This document shows, piece after piece, positions 8,443 to 15,967 of a stretch of 64,000 nucleotides of DNA. This DNA comes from UBA7672 sp047601145 (GTDB lineage: Bacteria > Pseudomonadota > Alphaproteobacteria > Caulobacterales > Hyphomonadaceae). The stretch covers positions 806,001 through 870,000 of the forward strand of contig JASGJW010000003.1 in assembly GCA_047601145.1 (NCBI GenBank), in the 5' to 3' direction. Position 1 is the first letter of the stretch; the number at the start of each line of letters is the position of its first letter. The notes beneath the pieces were generated by a model. It was given only the letters and a program-made list of their open reading frames with translations. It was not told the origin of the DNA and did no database searches. The position numbers were made by a program, and so were the translations under genes.

Positions 8443-9309
8443 ATGTCTCACGACCACGACGCGCACGACCGCGGCCTACCCGCGGATCTCGAAGCCCTGC
8501 TCGCGCAACTGCGCCCGCGCCGTAACGTCCTGCGGCTCATGGGCATGTCGAGCGCGGGCCTGATGCTCGGCGCCTGCGGCGGCGGCGGCTCATCCCAGAC
8601 CACGACGACCACGAGCAGCAGCTCCAGCGGTGGAAGCTCCAGCTCCTCGGCCTGCTCCGTCACGGTCACCGAAACCGAAGGCCCATATCCCGCTGACGGC
8701 TCCAACTCCTCTAACGGCACGCTGCGCAACGCCCTCGCCACATCCGGCGTCGTGCGCACCGACATCCGCCCCAGCTTTGGCGGCGTCTCGTCCAATGTTG
8801 CAGCCGGCCTGCCTGTCACCCTCGCGATCAGCTTGGTGAACACCAACGCATCCTGCGCCCCGCTCGCCGGCTACGCGATCTACATCTGGCATTGCACGCA
8901 ATCGGGCCAATATTCACTCTACGACCTGCCCAGCGAGAACTACCTCCGTGGCGTCCAGGTGACCGACGCCAACGGCCTTGCCACCTTCACCACAATCTTT
9001 CCGGGCTGCTATTCCGGCCGCTGGCCGCACATCCACTTCGAGATCTACCCAAGCCTCGCGACGGCTACGTCCTACGCCGGCAAAGTCCTCACTTCACAAT
9101 TCGCCCTGCCGTCCGCGACCTGCAACACAGTCTACAACATGGCGTCTGGCTACACGTCCAGCCGCTCGAATTTCCAGAGCATCTCGCTCTCAACCGACAA
9201 CGTCTTCGGCAACAACACCTCCGCCCAGATCACAGCCATGACGCCTGCCTTTGCCGGCGACGCCACCAACGGATACGCCGCTACCGCAACCGTTGGGCTT
9301 GCGAGATGA
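8443..9309 (+). CDS. exported intradiol ring-cleavage dioxygenase-like protein
   Basis: 288 residues. The N-terminus has an Arg pair (26-27) before a hydrophobic stretch ending LGAC, so Cys45 may be a lipobox and Tat-type export is possible. A Ser/Thr/Gly-rich linker covers 47-70. The catalytic domain follows, starting TETEGPYP, with candidate non-haem Fe(III) ligands Tyr157 (SGQYS), Tyr190 (PGCYSGRWP), His196 and His198 (WPHIHFEI). Cytoplasmic relatives are catechol and protocatechuate dioxygenases; exported versions are known as a distinct subgroup with unclear substrates. No aromatic-degradation genes are adjacent, so a catabolic role here is only inferred. Confidence 0.85.
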   Translation: MSHDHDAHDRGLPADLEALLAQLRPRRNVLRLMGMSSAGLMLGACGGGGSSQTTTTTSSSSSGGSSSSSACSVTVTETEGPYPADGSNSSNGTLRNALATSGVVRTDIRPSFGGVSSNVAAGLPVTLAISLVNTNASCAPLAGYAIYIWHCTQSGQYSLYDLPSENYLRGVQVTDANGLATFTTIFPGCYSGRWPHIHFEIYPSLATATSYAGKVLTSQFALPSATCNTVYNMASGYTSSRSNFQSISLSTDNVFGNNTSAQITAMTPAFAGDATNGYAATATVGLAR

Positions 9310-9316
9310 TCTGTGT

Positions 9317-9538
9317 TTATCGCTTCGCGGGCTTGCTCTCGGCGCAATCGAGCTGCGCTGTTGCGAATTCAGGCTGAACCTCGACTCGCGCGAGCCGTTC
9401 GGCCGTCTCCGCCTGCGCGGCAACGCGGATCTCGACTTCCCTGCGACGCTCCGCGGCGCCACCTGGCCATGCAAAGACGCCTGCGGATTCAACAGCGATC
9501 GCAAAGATGAGCGCGAACGTAATTTTCCTATCGATCAT
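9317..9538 (-). CDS. small membrane-anchored protein
   Basis: 73 residues, ATG start. One N-terminal membrane segment (residues 5-25, ITFALIFAIAVESAGVFAW) is followed by a charged helical stretch rich in Arg, Glu and Ala with heptad-like spacing (VEIRVAAQAETAERLARVE), consistent with a short coiled coil. The gene is convergent with the dioxygenase and divergent from the DUF262 gene. Similar small proteins occur in phage regions, but I cannot assign a function. Confidence 0.5.
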   Translation of the reverse strand: MIDRKITFALIFAIAVESAGVFAWPGGAAERRREVEIRVAAQAETAERLARVEVQPEFATAQLDCAESKPAKR

Positions 9539-9612
9539 CTCGAAATCCTCTGCTACAAGATCCTCACTCTCGGGCTGGGCGGCGCGTAAGCGTGTTCGGG
9601 AGAATCCCAGGC

Positions 9613-10317
9613 ATGAAGCGGGCGGACGTCGTCTCCATTCGCAGCCTCTTTTCCGGTTCTTCCAAATTCAGATGCGGCCCTGCACGGCCAGGTTTCCATT
9701 GGGGGCCACAGCAGGTCGCTCAGCTTCTGGTGGATCTGGAAACCGCATCCAACGACTCACTGGACGAGGAAGACGTCTCCGAAGAGCGTCTCTATCTCGG
9801 GGCGATAACGGTTTCCCCGCAGAACGATGGTGTGTTCACGCTGCTCGATGGACAGCAGCGTCTTGTCACCATCGCGATGTTCCTCGCCTTCGCGCGCGAT
9901 CGCGCCGCCAACAACGGCGATCGCAACCGCATCGACCGGCTGCTCGTTCGCCGCGCCATAGGCCGTCCGCCTGAGCCTCGCCTGCGCCTTGCGCCGGAGG
10001 ATCATGCCTGGTTCGCCCACTTCATCCTGCCGCCTGGCGCAACGCGGCGCCTGCCATCGTCTGCGCCGCTCGGTTCACCCAAGCAACTCCTGCTTGCCGC
10101 GCGATTCATGGAGCACGCCTTCAGCAATTACTCGGCCGACAATCTCCACGACATCGTGGATTTCCTGCTCCACCACACGTCGGTGGTGCGGTCCGTCGCC
10201 GAACCAAGACCGGCCATCTCCCATGCACCCTGGCCGGCGTCTTCTGCCCCCACGCAGAATGTGTGGAACGACGAGCCAGCGCCCACAGCCGCCCGCTACC
10301 GCGTCGCGGCCGAATAG
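9613..10317 (+). CDS. short DUF262-domain protein (GmrSD N-terminal-domain-like)
   Basis: 234 residues from the ATG at 9613, which has GGGAG about 10 bases upstream; a GTG at 9592 is less likely. It shows the DUF262 (ParB/sulfiredoxin-like nuclease) pattern: PGFHWGPQQVAQLLVDLE, then LYLGAITV and LLDGQQRLVTIAMFLAF with DGQQR at 79-83. In GmrSD-type enzymes this domain binds and hydrolyses NTP and is joined to a C-terminal DUF1524 HNH nuclease. Here the protein stops at 234 residues with a disordered Pro-rich tail and no HNH motif, so it is either a lone DUF262 protein or a truncated one. A full-length relative is at 33598. Confidence 0.7.
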   Translation: MKRADVVSIRSLFSGSSKFRCGPARPGFHWGPQQVAQLLVDLETASNDSLDEEDVSEERLYLGAITVSPQNDGVFTLLDGQQRLVTIAMFLAFARDRAANNGDRNRIDRLLVRRAIGRPPEPRLRLAPEDHAWFAHFILPPGATRRLPSSAPLGSPKQLLLAARFMEHAFSNYSADNLHDIVDFLLHHTSVVRSVAEPRPAISHAPWPASSAPTQNVWNDEPAPTAARYRVAAE

Positions 10318-10371
10318 CCTGCAATTGATCCCGACCACACCTGACTGAGTTCCCAGTAGGAGTTTGTCCTT

Positions 10372-10449
10372 ATGTCTGTTCCTATGGCGCAGCGTATCTT
10401 CCTGGCCGTGCTGTTCATCGGCCTGATGTCTCTCTCCGTCCTGGCCTGA
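10372..10449 (+). CDS. 25-residue putative membrane peptide
   Basis: The frame ATG to TGA encodes MSVPMAQRIFLAVLFIGLMSL plus SVLA-type residues: almost entirely one hydrophobic segment after a short basic start. A good ribosome site (TAGGAG) is 9 bases before the ATG. Too short for routine gene calling. It could be a real small membrane protein or a leftover signal sequence. Confidence 0.4.
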   Translation: MSVPMAQRIFLAVLFIGLMSLSVLA

Positions 10450-10500
10450 TCCGGTCCATCGCGCGCACGCGCACATCACCTGAAATCGAAATGGACGGTT

Positions 10501-10524
10501 CCCTCTCCCCGCAACGGGAGAGGG
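10501..10524. repeat. inverted repeat, possible REP-like element
   Basis: A 9-bp perfect inverted repeat CCCTCTCCC/GGGAGAGGG separated by 6 bases. Neither strand shows a T run afterwards, so a classical terminator is unlikely; GC-rich hairpins of this type are often dispersed through proteobacterial genomes. Confidence 0.5.
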
Positions 10525-10619
10525 TCCGGCTGCGCCTGGCGGTTGAAATCCGGGCCCGTGGCCCCAGATCAGCCTCAGGTCCTTGGGGGACACGCAGCCT
10601 TGTCGAATAGGAGCCGTCC

Positions 10620-10802
10620 ATGAACCGCATCCGCACCTCCACCCATCCATGGACCACCGCCCAGGAAGAAGAGCTCCGCCGCCTCGCCCGCGCCAACACC
10701 TCGCCCAGCGACATCGCCCAACGCCTCTCGCGTACGCCCGAACAGGTCTTCGAACGCGCCCACGAGCTCGGCCTCACGCTGCATCGCGCGAAAACGAACT
10801 AG
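10620..10802 (+). CDS. small Myb/SANT-like helix-turn-helix protein
   Basis: 60 residues with AGGAG just upstream of the ATG. The pattern HPWTTAQEEELRRLARAN, then SPSDIAQRLSRTPEQVFERA, matches the three-helix Myb/SANT-like fold seen in small bacterial proteins, where the Trp packs the core and the second and third helices form the helix-turn-helix. It is probably a small DNA-binding protein. It stands alone, with a 25-residue peptide upstream and a gene remnant downstream on the other strand. Confidence 0.6.
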   Translation: MNRIRTSTHPWTTAQEEELRRLARANTSPSDIAQRLSRTPEQVFERAHELGLTLHRAKTN

Positions 10803-10895
10803 CCAACCCCCGCCATCCGCCGCCGTCCGCTGCATCTCCTCCATCGTAGGGAAGCTCGCCGCGTCGGTCCGCGACCCGTGCACTGCGTCTTCTTC

Positions 10896-11303
10896 CTAGA
10901 AGGCGGGCACGTGCTCGAGATCCAGCGTCGCAGCGCCGACAACACGCTCATTCAGCCAGCTCGAGATTGCCCACGCCGTCTTGTTCACCAGCGGCGATAT
11001 CGTCCGCCGCCAGAACGCCGAATTGGCCTCGCGATCGTTCGAGCAGGTCGCATCGCCAGGAGGAACGCATCCCCCGTCGCTCCGAGACGCCCGATCGAAC
11101 GCCTCCATCATGTCTGGCCCGGCCTCCATGCCATTCGGCCGCGCGGCCAGATCAGCCAGCGCCTCGCGCTGACCCGCTTGCCGAACTTCAACGATCCTAC
11201 CCCGGCACGGATCCCGGCCGGATCTGAACCACGCCGCCCCACCTCCTTGGTTAGCAACGCCCTGTTTCTTTATGTGAAGTTTTCTGGCCGTCCTACGAAC
11301 TTG
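10896..11303 (-). pseudogene. startless gene remnant, C-terminal part
   Basis: The minus-strand frame is open from a stop at 11304-11306 down to the TAG at 10896 and has coding-like third positions, but its only start codon is the ATG at 11129, deep inside the frame. The readable part includes QREALADLAARPNGMEAGPDM, GGCVPPGDATCSNDREANSAFWRR and LVNKTAWAISSWLNE. The two Cys suggest an exported protein. It looks like the 3' end of a gene that lost its beginning, but the family is not recognised. Confidence 0.4.
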
Positions 11304-11365
11304 CTACACCTCTATCCCAGAGTATGCGGGTTCGGGCCGCGCGTTGCGGCCTCTGGATTTGTACA

Positions 11366-11593
11366 ATGTCGATCGACGCCCCGCTCTCCGTCCGCGCCAC
11401 TGAAGAAGCCAAGCGCCAGGCTGGCCGCGACGCCGCCGTGCAGTACACGCTTGCGCAGGCCGACGCCCGCCGCGACACGCGCATCGAGGAAGCGAAAGCT
11501 TCCGAGGCGCAGCGTCCCACCGTGTCTGAACGCGCCGTCGAACAGCCGCCGCGTCCCAACACCGGTTCGCGCATTCTCGACGTTCTGGCCTGA
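11366..11593 (+). CDS. small charged protein with RILDVLA tail
   Basis: 75 residues from the ATG at 11366. Highly charged and probably helical (EEAKRQAGRDAAVQYTLAQADARRD), then a Pro-containing stretch and a C-terminus ending GSRILDVLA. No signal peptide or membrane segment. The tail resembles those of the small proteins at 11728 and 14902 (LVDVMA, LVDIQA), which suggests a shared C-terminal recognition sequence. A weak similarity to YjfB-like motility-associated small proteins, which also end in a hydrophobic-Asp motif, is my inference only. Confidence 0.55.
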   Translation: MSIDAPLSVRATEEAKRQAGRDAAVQYTLAQADARRDTRIEEAKASEAQRPTVSERAVEQPPRPNTGSRILDVLA

Positions 11594-11684
11594 TAACAGG
11601 CCGGCGGAATTCGTTACCGCCGCACTAACCTTACCGCCGCAATCACCATGCGCGCCCGCACGCGCCTTTCATCGGCGTCTGTCA

Positions 11685-11718
11685 TCCTGCTGCAGTCGCC
11701 GGAAATCCGGCAGCAGGA
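11685..11718 (+). promoter_or_regulatory. stem-loop covering the ribosome site of the 11728 gene
   Basis: TCCTGCTG (11685-11692) pairs with CAGCAGGA (11711-11718), and CCGG (11699-11702) pairs with CCGG (11707-11710) around an AAAT loop. The right arm contains the likely Shine-Dalgarno AGCAGGA, 10 bases before the ATG. In RNA this would hide the ribosome site. Confidence 0.5.
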
Positions 11719-11727
11719 TTGCCCGCC

Positions 11728-11928
11728 ATGTCGTTCGATCTCCAGACCACGCCCCAGGTCCTCGCCGCCAACCCGGTGATGGCCCGTCAGCACGCCATCT
11801 ACCTCGACGCCCAGCGCTCCGACCGCAAGGTCCAGAAAGCGCGCAACGTCGCCGATCTGCTCGAACGTGGCCACCGTTCCCGCAAATCCAACGGCTATTC
11901 CGCCCTGCTTGTCGACGTGATGGCGTAG
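11728..11928 (+). CDS. small basic protein with LLVDVMA tail
   Basis: 66 residues, ATG at 11728 preceded by CAGCAGGA inside a stem-loop. The sequence is rich in Arg, Lys and Ala with two probable helices (PVMARQHAIYLDAQRSDRKVQ; RNVADLLERGHRS) and ends YSALLVDVMA. The tail matches those of the neighbours at 11366 and 14902. No known domain. It ends one base before the stop of the convergent VOC gene, so the two are packed tail to tail. Confidence 0.6.
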   Translation: MSFDLQTTPQVLAANPVMARQHAIYLDAQRSDRKVQKARNVADLLERGHRSRKSNGYSALLVDVMA

Positions 11929-11929
11929 C

Positions 11930-12316
11930 CTAGCGCGCCCGCGCTACGGCCTTGTGACGCGTCGCGATCTGCCAGGTATTGCCCCAAGCGTCCTTCACCA
12001 CCGCGCGCCGGTCGCCATAAGGCGTATCCAGCGGCTTCTCGACCGACTTCGCGCCGGCGGAAATCGCCTTGCGGTAAACCTTGTCGGCGTCCTCGACATA
12101 GACATAGAGGCACGCCGGCATGGCCTCGCGCACCTCATCGCTGCTTACCATCACGATGCTGTCGCCAATGCGCATCTCAGCCGGCCGGTTGGCCAGCTGG
12201 CGGCCCGTTGCGCCGAACACCGCTCTCAGGAAAGCAACAAGGCCCCTCACATCGTCCGTGAATATCCGAGGCGTCACGGTGCGCCAGCCATCGGGCTGAA
12301 ATCCGGCCACAGCCAT
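11930..12316 (-). CDS. VOC superfamily, PhnB-like protein
   Basis: 128 residues, cytoplasmic. The pattern TVTPRIFTDDVRGLVAFLRAVFGA, then MRIGDSIVMVSS, LYVYVEDAD, and PYGDRRAVVKDAWGNTWQIAT is that of the PhnB-like branch of the VOC fold, in which a single chain has two beta-alpha-beta modules. The PYGDR segment and DxWGN near the C-terminus are typical. Substrates of this branch are mostly unknown. Two other VOC proteins are in this window (1686, 17259), but they belong to other branches. Confidence 0.85.
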   Translation of the reverse strand: MAVAGFQPDGWRTVTPRIFTDDVRGLVAFLRAVFGATGRQLANRPAEMRIGDSIVMVSSDEVREAMPACLYVYVEDADKVYRKAISAGAKSVEKPLDTPYGDRRAVVKDAWGNTWQIATRHKAVARAR

Positions 12317-12566
12317 CTCCCCCCTTTTGCTGTTCTGTTTTTTGAAACCCTGTCACAGCTGTTTCAGAGGCGCAAAAGGAATTCGAGTCTTGACGTTGTC
12401 AGCACCTTCAACGCCTCGCGAGCGTTCCCGGGCAACGCTCTACTGGTCCGCGCAAAATCTGGCCGCCCGTCATGCGCTTGTCGCTTATGGGTCAACCGAT
12501 GGTTGACGATGGACGGCAAGCAACTACAGCAGGTTCCCGACGGGATTGTTCGGGGAGCTAGTCGTT

Positions 12567-14762
12567 ATGCCGCAAGTGGGGACGGTCCCGCGTGGCGGGC
12601 GCCGCGTGCTGGCGCTCGGCGCAGCGCTCGGACCACTCGTGGTATCAGGCCTGTTCGCCCTTCCGGCGCTTGCCCAGCAATCCCCCGGCCCGACCAGCGA
12701 TGCTACGCCTACCGCATCGCCCCAGACCTACGACGCCGCTTTCTTCACGGTCTACAATCCGCTCACCGCAGCGGACATGCTTTCCCGGATACCCGGTTTC
12801 GAGATCAATGACGGCGACGATCGCCGCGGCTTCGGCGCGACCGGTGGCAACGTCCTGATCAACGGCGAACGTCCGAGTTCCAAGGCCACGATCACGGACC
12901 AGCTCAAGCGCATTCCCGCTTCCTCCGTATTACGGGTCGAAATGCGCTCTGGCGGCGGATCGGCCGATGTCGCCGGCCAGTCGCGCGTTGCCAACGTCAT
13001 CCTCAAGCCAAGCGCCTCCACGCCGCTCACCTGGATCGCCGGCGCCCGCCACCTGCAGTATTCGAACCGTCTGGGCTACACGCTGCAGCTCTCGAAATCG
13101 TTCAGCCTCGGCGAGCACATGGAACTCGCCCTCGACCTGCAGGCCCCAAACATCCGCGGCCGCACCGTCGCCTTCGAGTCCGTCCGCCTCGCCAATGGCG
13201 CGCTCACCGAATACCGCGAGCAATACACGCAGCCGAACTACAACGGCCTCCAGCTCGCCGCGAACCTCAAATGGCGCGCCAGCCAGCAGGACCGCGTCAA
13301 CCTCAACGCGCTGCTCTATCCCACCGACAACAGCAACGGCATAGGCTCCATCGCCCTGACGCCCGCCTCGACGATCAAGAGCCAGACCTTCGGTCGCGCC
13401 GACTACCCAACCAACCAGCGCGCCGAACTCGGCGGCGATTGGGAACACACCTTCTCCGACACTTTCCATGTGAAGCTCGTCGCTCTCGCCACCGCCTCGA
13501 CGATCGACCAGACCCAGCGCCTCGATACATGGCTGCCCGCCGGCCTCTACAACACGCAGACCCTGATTTCGAACGCAGAGACAGGCGAACGTGTCGGCCG
13601 CGCCGCTGCGACATGGAAGATCAGCAAGGAACACACGCTCGAATTCGGCGGCGAAGGCGCCTTCAACTTCCGCGAAACCAGCCTGCGCCTCACCAATCAG
13701 GCCCCCGGCGGCCCGGTCGTCCCGGTCGTCTTCCCGGTCGCCGACACGCGCGTCGAGGAACTACGCAGCGAAGCCTTCGCCTCCGATACCTGGACGATCT
13801 CCGAACAACTTTCGCTCACAACAGGCTTCACCTTCGAAGCCTCCCGCATCACGCAGACGGGCGACGCCAGCAAGGAACGCGAATTCAAGTATCCGAAGAT
13901 GCAGCTCACGGCGTCATGGACGCCCGGCGCCTCCGACGATTTCCGCGCCAGCCTCCGTCGTGACATCGCCCAGCTCGATTTCGCCGAGTTCGCATCCTCC
14001 TTCAACGCGATCGACGCCACCACCATCGTCGGCAACCCGGATCTCGAGCCGGAGAAGGCCTGGAAGGCGAAGCTGGAGTGGGAGCATCATTCGGCCGGCG
14101 CCGGCGCCTTCACCGTCGGCTTGTTCCACGACGAGGTGCAGGACGTGCGCGACCTCGTTGTCATCGGCGCCAACGACGCCTACGGCAATATCGGCGACGG
14201 GACGCGTACAGGCGTCGAACTCAAGGGCTCCCTGCCGCTCAAGAACTACGGACTTCCCGGCGCCGAGCTGCGCTTCACCGGCGTCTTCCAGGAAACGCAC
14301 GTCACCGATCCGCTGACCGGCGAGACCCGCTCATTCTCCTCGGGCGACAACGTCTCGCCCGCTCCACGCAGCGGCGGCGCAGGCGGCGGCCCGCCCCCGC
14401 TCGCCATCGGCAATCGCGACTTCGGCTACATCGCCTCGTTCCGCCAGGACTTTCCCGGGCTGAAGTCCTCTTTCTCGTTCAGCGTCGCCCGCAACGCCGA
14501 CCGCGAGGAATACAAACGCCTCGAACACATTACACTCAGCCGTGCCGAGCGCGTCGACATCAACTGGGAAACCACGGCAATCGAAGGCCTCACTATCCGC
14601 ATCGGGTTCGGCAACATCTTCTCGCCGCAGGAAGTGCGCGAGCGCACCTTCTACACGCCTGATCGCGGCAGCGGCGTCATCCAGCGTGTCGAGCGGCGGG
14701 GCAACAAGGGCGGCTCCGATGGAACCCGTTCCTACACCCTCCAGCTCGCCGGAAAGTTCTAG
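12567..14762 (+). CDS. TonB-dependent receptor-like outer-membrane protein
   Basis: 731 residues from the ATG at 12567. Signal peptide to about residue 36 (cleavage after ALA), then a plug domain: DMLSRIPGFEINDGDDRRGFG, VLINGERPSSK and IPASSVLRVEMRSGG, the usual TonB-receptor plug spacing. A long beta-barrel follows, with alternating aromatic/polar strands and a C-terminal LQLAGKF ending in Phe, as outer-membrane barrels do. No clear TonB box is visible. It probably imports an unknown ligand across the outer membrane. No adjacent transporter or anti-sigma genes indicate the substrate. A Gly/Pro-rich loop lies near residue 610. Confidence 0.85.
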   Translation: MPQVGTVPRGGRRVLALGAALGPLVVSGLFALPALAQQSPGPTSDATPTASPQTYDAAFFTVYNPLTAADMLSRIPGFEINDGDDRRGFGATGGNVLINGERPSSKATITDQLKRIPASSVLRVEMRSGGGSADVAGQSRVANVILKPSASTPLTWIAGARHLQYSNRLGYTLQLSKSFSLGEHMELALDLQAPNIRGRTVAFESVRLANGALTEYREQYTQPNYNGLQLAANLKWRASQQDRVNLNALLYPTDNSNGIGSIALTPASTIKSQTFGRADYPTNQRAELGGDWEHTFSDTFHVKLVALATASTIDQTQRLDTWLPAGLYNTQTLISNAETGERVGRAAATWKISKEHTLEFGGEGAFNFRETSLRLTNQAPGGPVVPVVFPVADTRVEELRSEAFASDTWTISEQLSLTTGFTFEASRITQTGDASKEREFKYPKMQLTASWTPGASDDFRASLRRDIAQLDFAEFASSFNAIDATTIVGNPDLEPEKAWKAKLEWEHHSAGAGAFTVGLFHDEVQDVRDLVVIGANDAYGNIGDGTRTGVELKGSLPLKNYGLPGAELRFTGVFQETHVTDPLTGETRSFSSGDNVSPAPRSGGAGGGPPPLAIGNRDFGYIASFRQDFPGLKSSFSFSVARNADREEYKRLEHITLSRAERVDINWETTAIEGLTIRIGFGNIFSPQEVRERTFYTPDRGSGVIQRVERRGNKGGSDGTRSYTLQLAGKF

Positions 14763-14901
14763 CGGGCCTCAAACCGGCTGTTCCTGAATCAAAACGCCGT
14801 CCGCGTTAACGAACTCGTCCTTTAAAACCGCCGAAAACGCCCTTTTTCATTTACGCGCGATTCACCGCACCGGCAGATAATGCCCAGTGTTGGAGTTTAT
14901 C

Positions 14902-15198
14902 ATGAGCGCCGGTGCGACAGGCGCAGTCGGTCCAGTCTCGGTCCGCTACGCCGCACAAATTCGGGAGCTGCTTTTCGCGCAAGCCATGCAACGCATGGCT
15001 GCCGAACAGGAAGCCGCGCGCGCTGCTGACGCCGCCCAACGCGCCGCGAACGCCGAAGCCGCCAAGATGAAAGAGCCCGAACCGATCGACGCGAAGGTCG
15101 AAGCGCCCAAGCAGGTTGGCCTCCCCGCTCCGATAAAAGCGCCCGAAGCGAAGCCCGAAACCGCCACGACCGGCCAGCTCGTCGACATCCAGGCTTAG
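14902..15198 (+). CDS. small Ala-rich protein with LVDIQA tail
   Basis: 98 residues; GGAG lies 8 bases before the ATG at 14902. An N-terminal helix (RYAAQIRELLFAQAMQRMAAEQ) is followed by a long Ala/Glu/Lys-rich helical and Pro-rich low-complexity region ending TGQLVDIQA. The ending has the same hydrophobic-Asp-hydrophobic-x-Ala form as the proteins at 11366 and 11728. There is no signal peptide. The function is unknown; the Pro/Ala region is probably extended or disordered. Confidence 0.6.
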   Translation: MSAGATGAVGPVSVRYAAQIRELLFAQAMQRMAAEQEAARAADAAQRAANAEAAKMKEPEPIDAKVEAPKQVGLPAPIKAPEAKPETATTGQLVDIQA

Positions 15199-15242
15199 GA
15201 ACGCTACGCCTGCGCAGCAACAGCTGCACGCACGCGTCATGT

Positions 15243-15251
15243 CCCCCCCCC
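15243..15251 (+). repeat. poly-C run (about nine C)
   Basis: A run of about nine C starts just after an ATG at 15239-15241. A reading frame from that ATG would enter the downstream protein frame only if the run gained one base or lost two. Confidence 0.6.
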
Positions 15252-15294
15252 TCCGAAAAGCCCGTCTCCCGCCTACACGCGCTTCAAGCAGTCG

Positions 15295-15882
15295 ATGATC
15301 ATCGACTACGGAAAATGGCGTGACGGAGAGCCCTATGACATCGCCGCGCTCGCCGGCGTCACGGAGGCAGAACGTAACCTCCTCACCGACGAGCTCTGCG
15401 AGAACTCATCTCTCGACTGGCGCGACGTCGAAGCCCTCCGCGCCCTCGGCACGCCGAAAGCTCTCCAGCGCGTCGGCAAGGCTGCCGAGAAGCAACACGA
15501 TGGCGGCGGCGCCGAAGCCCTCCTCTCCGAGATCGAAGCGGGCGGCTGGAACGACGCCGCCGAAAAGCGCGTCATCGAGATGCTCGAACACATGGAAAGC
15601 ATGTCCGGCGCCTCGGACCGCCTCTTCGATCTTTGCGAGCAACACCAGACGCTAGCCATCCTGAAACAGCTCATGCGCAACGCCCGCATCCAGTCCGACC
15701 CCACGATGCGCTATTCCTCTGGAGCTTTCCTTCTCTACCTCGCCGGCCATGTCGACAGCCGCTACGTTTTCGACACCGATCACCGCCCCTACCTGCTCGA
15801 TCTCAACAGCGACGACTACAAAACCTACAAGTCCGCTGTCGCCTGGCTGGAAGATAAGGTCGCGCATCCAACGAAGAATTAG
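15295..15882 (+). CDS. uncharacterised HEAT-like helical protein
   Basis: 195 residues from ATG 15295. It reads as DYGKWRDGEPYDIAALAGVTEAE, then SSLDWRDVEALRALGTPKALQ, helical segments, and RYVFDTDHRPYLLDL near the end. I recall a family of uncharacterised alphaproteobacterial proteins with this order whose N-terminus normally continues upstream as RFxxSM; here the in-frame sequence before the ATG does read TRFKQS, but no start codon is available in frame and the start has no ribosome site. The true start is probably the ATG at 15239, knocked out of frame at the C run. The domain resembles HEAT/armadillo helices; function unknown. Confidence 0.7.
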   Translation: MIIDYGKWRDGEPYDIAALAGVTEAERNLLTDELCENSSLDWRDVEALRALGTPKALQRVGKAAEKQHDGGGAEALLSEIEAGGWNDAAEKRVIEMLEHMESMSGASDRLFDLCEQHQTLAILKQLMRNARIQSDPTMRYSSGAFLLYLAGHVDSRYVFDTDHRPYLLDLNSDDYKTYKSAVAWLEDKVAHPTKN

Positions 15883-15967
15883 TGCGCCGCAGCATCCCTT
15901 GCCTCACGCCTCGAACGGTGATCGTTTCTCCCCCGGGGATGACAGGCAAACGGCGGGGCATGATCCG

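Noticed and set aside
10501..10524. The CCCTCTCCC/GGGAGAGGG hairpin as a terminator
   Set aside because: Neither strand has a T run after the stem, and it lies between small genes without a clear transcript end; kept only as a possible dispersed repeat.
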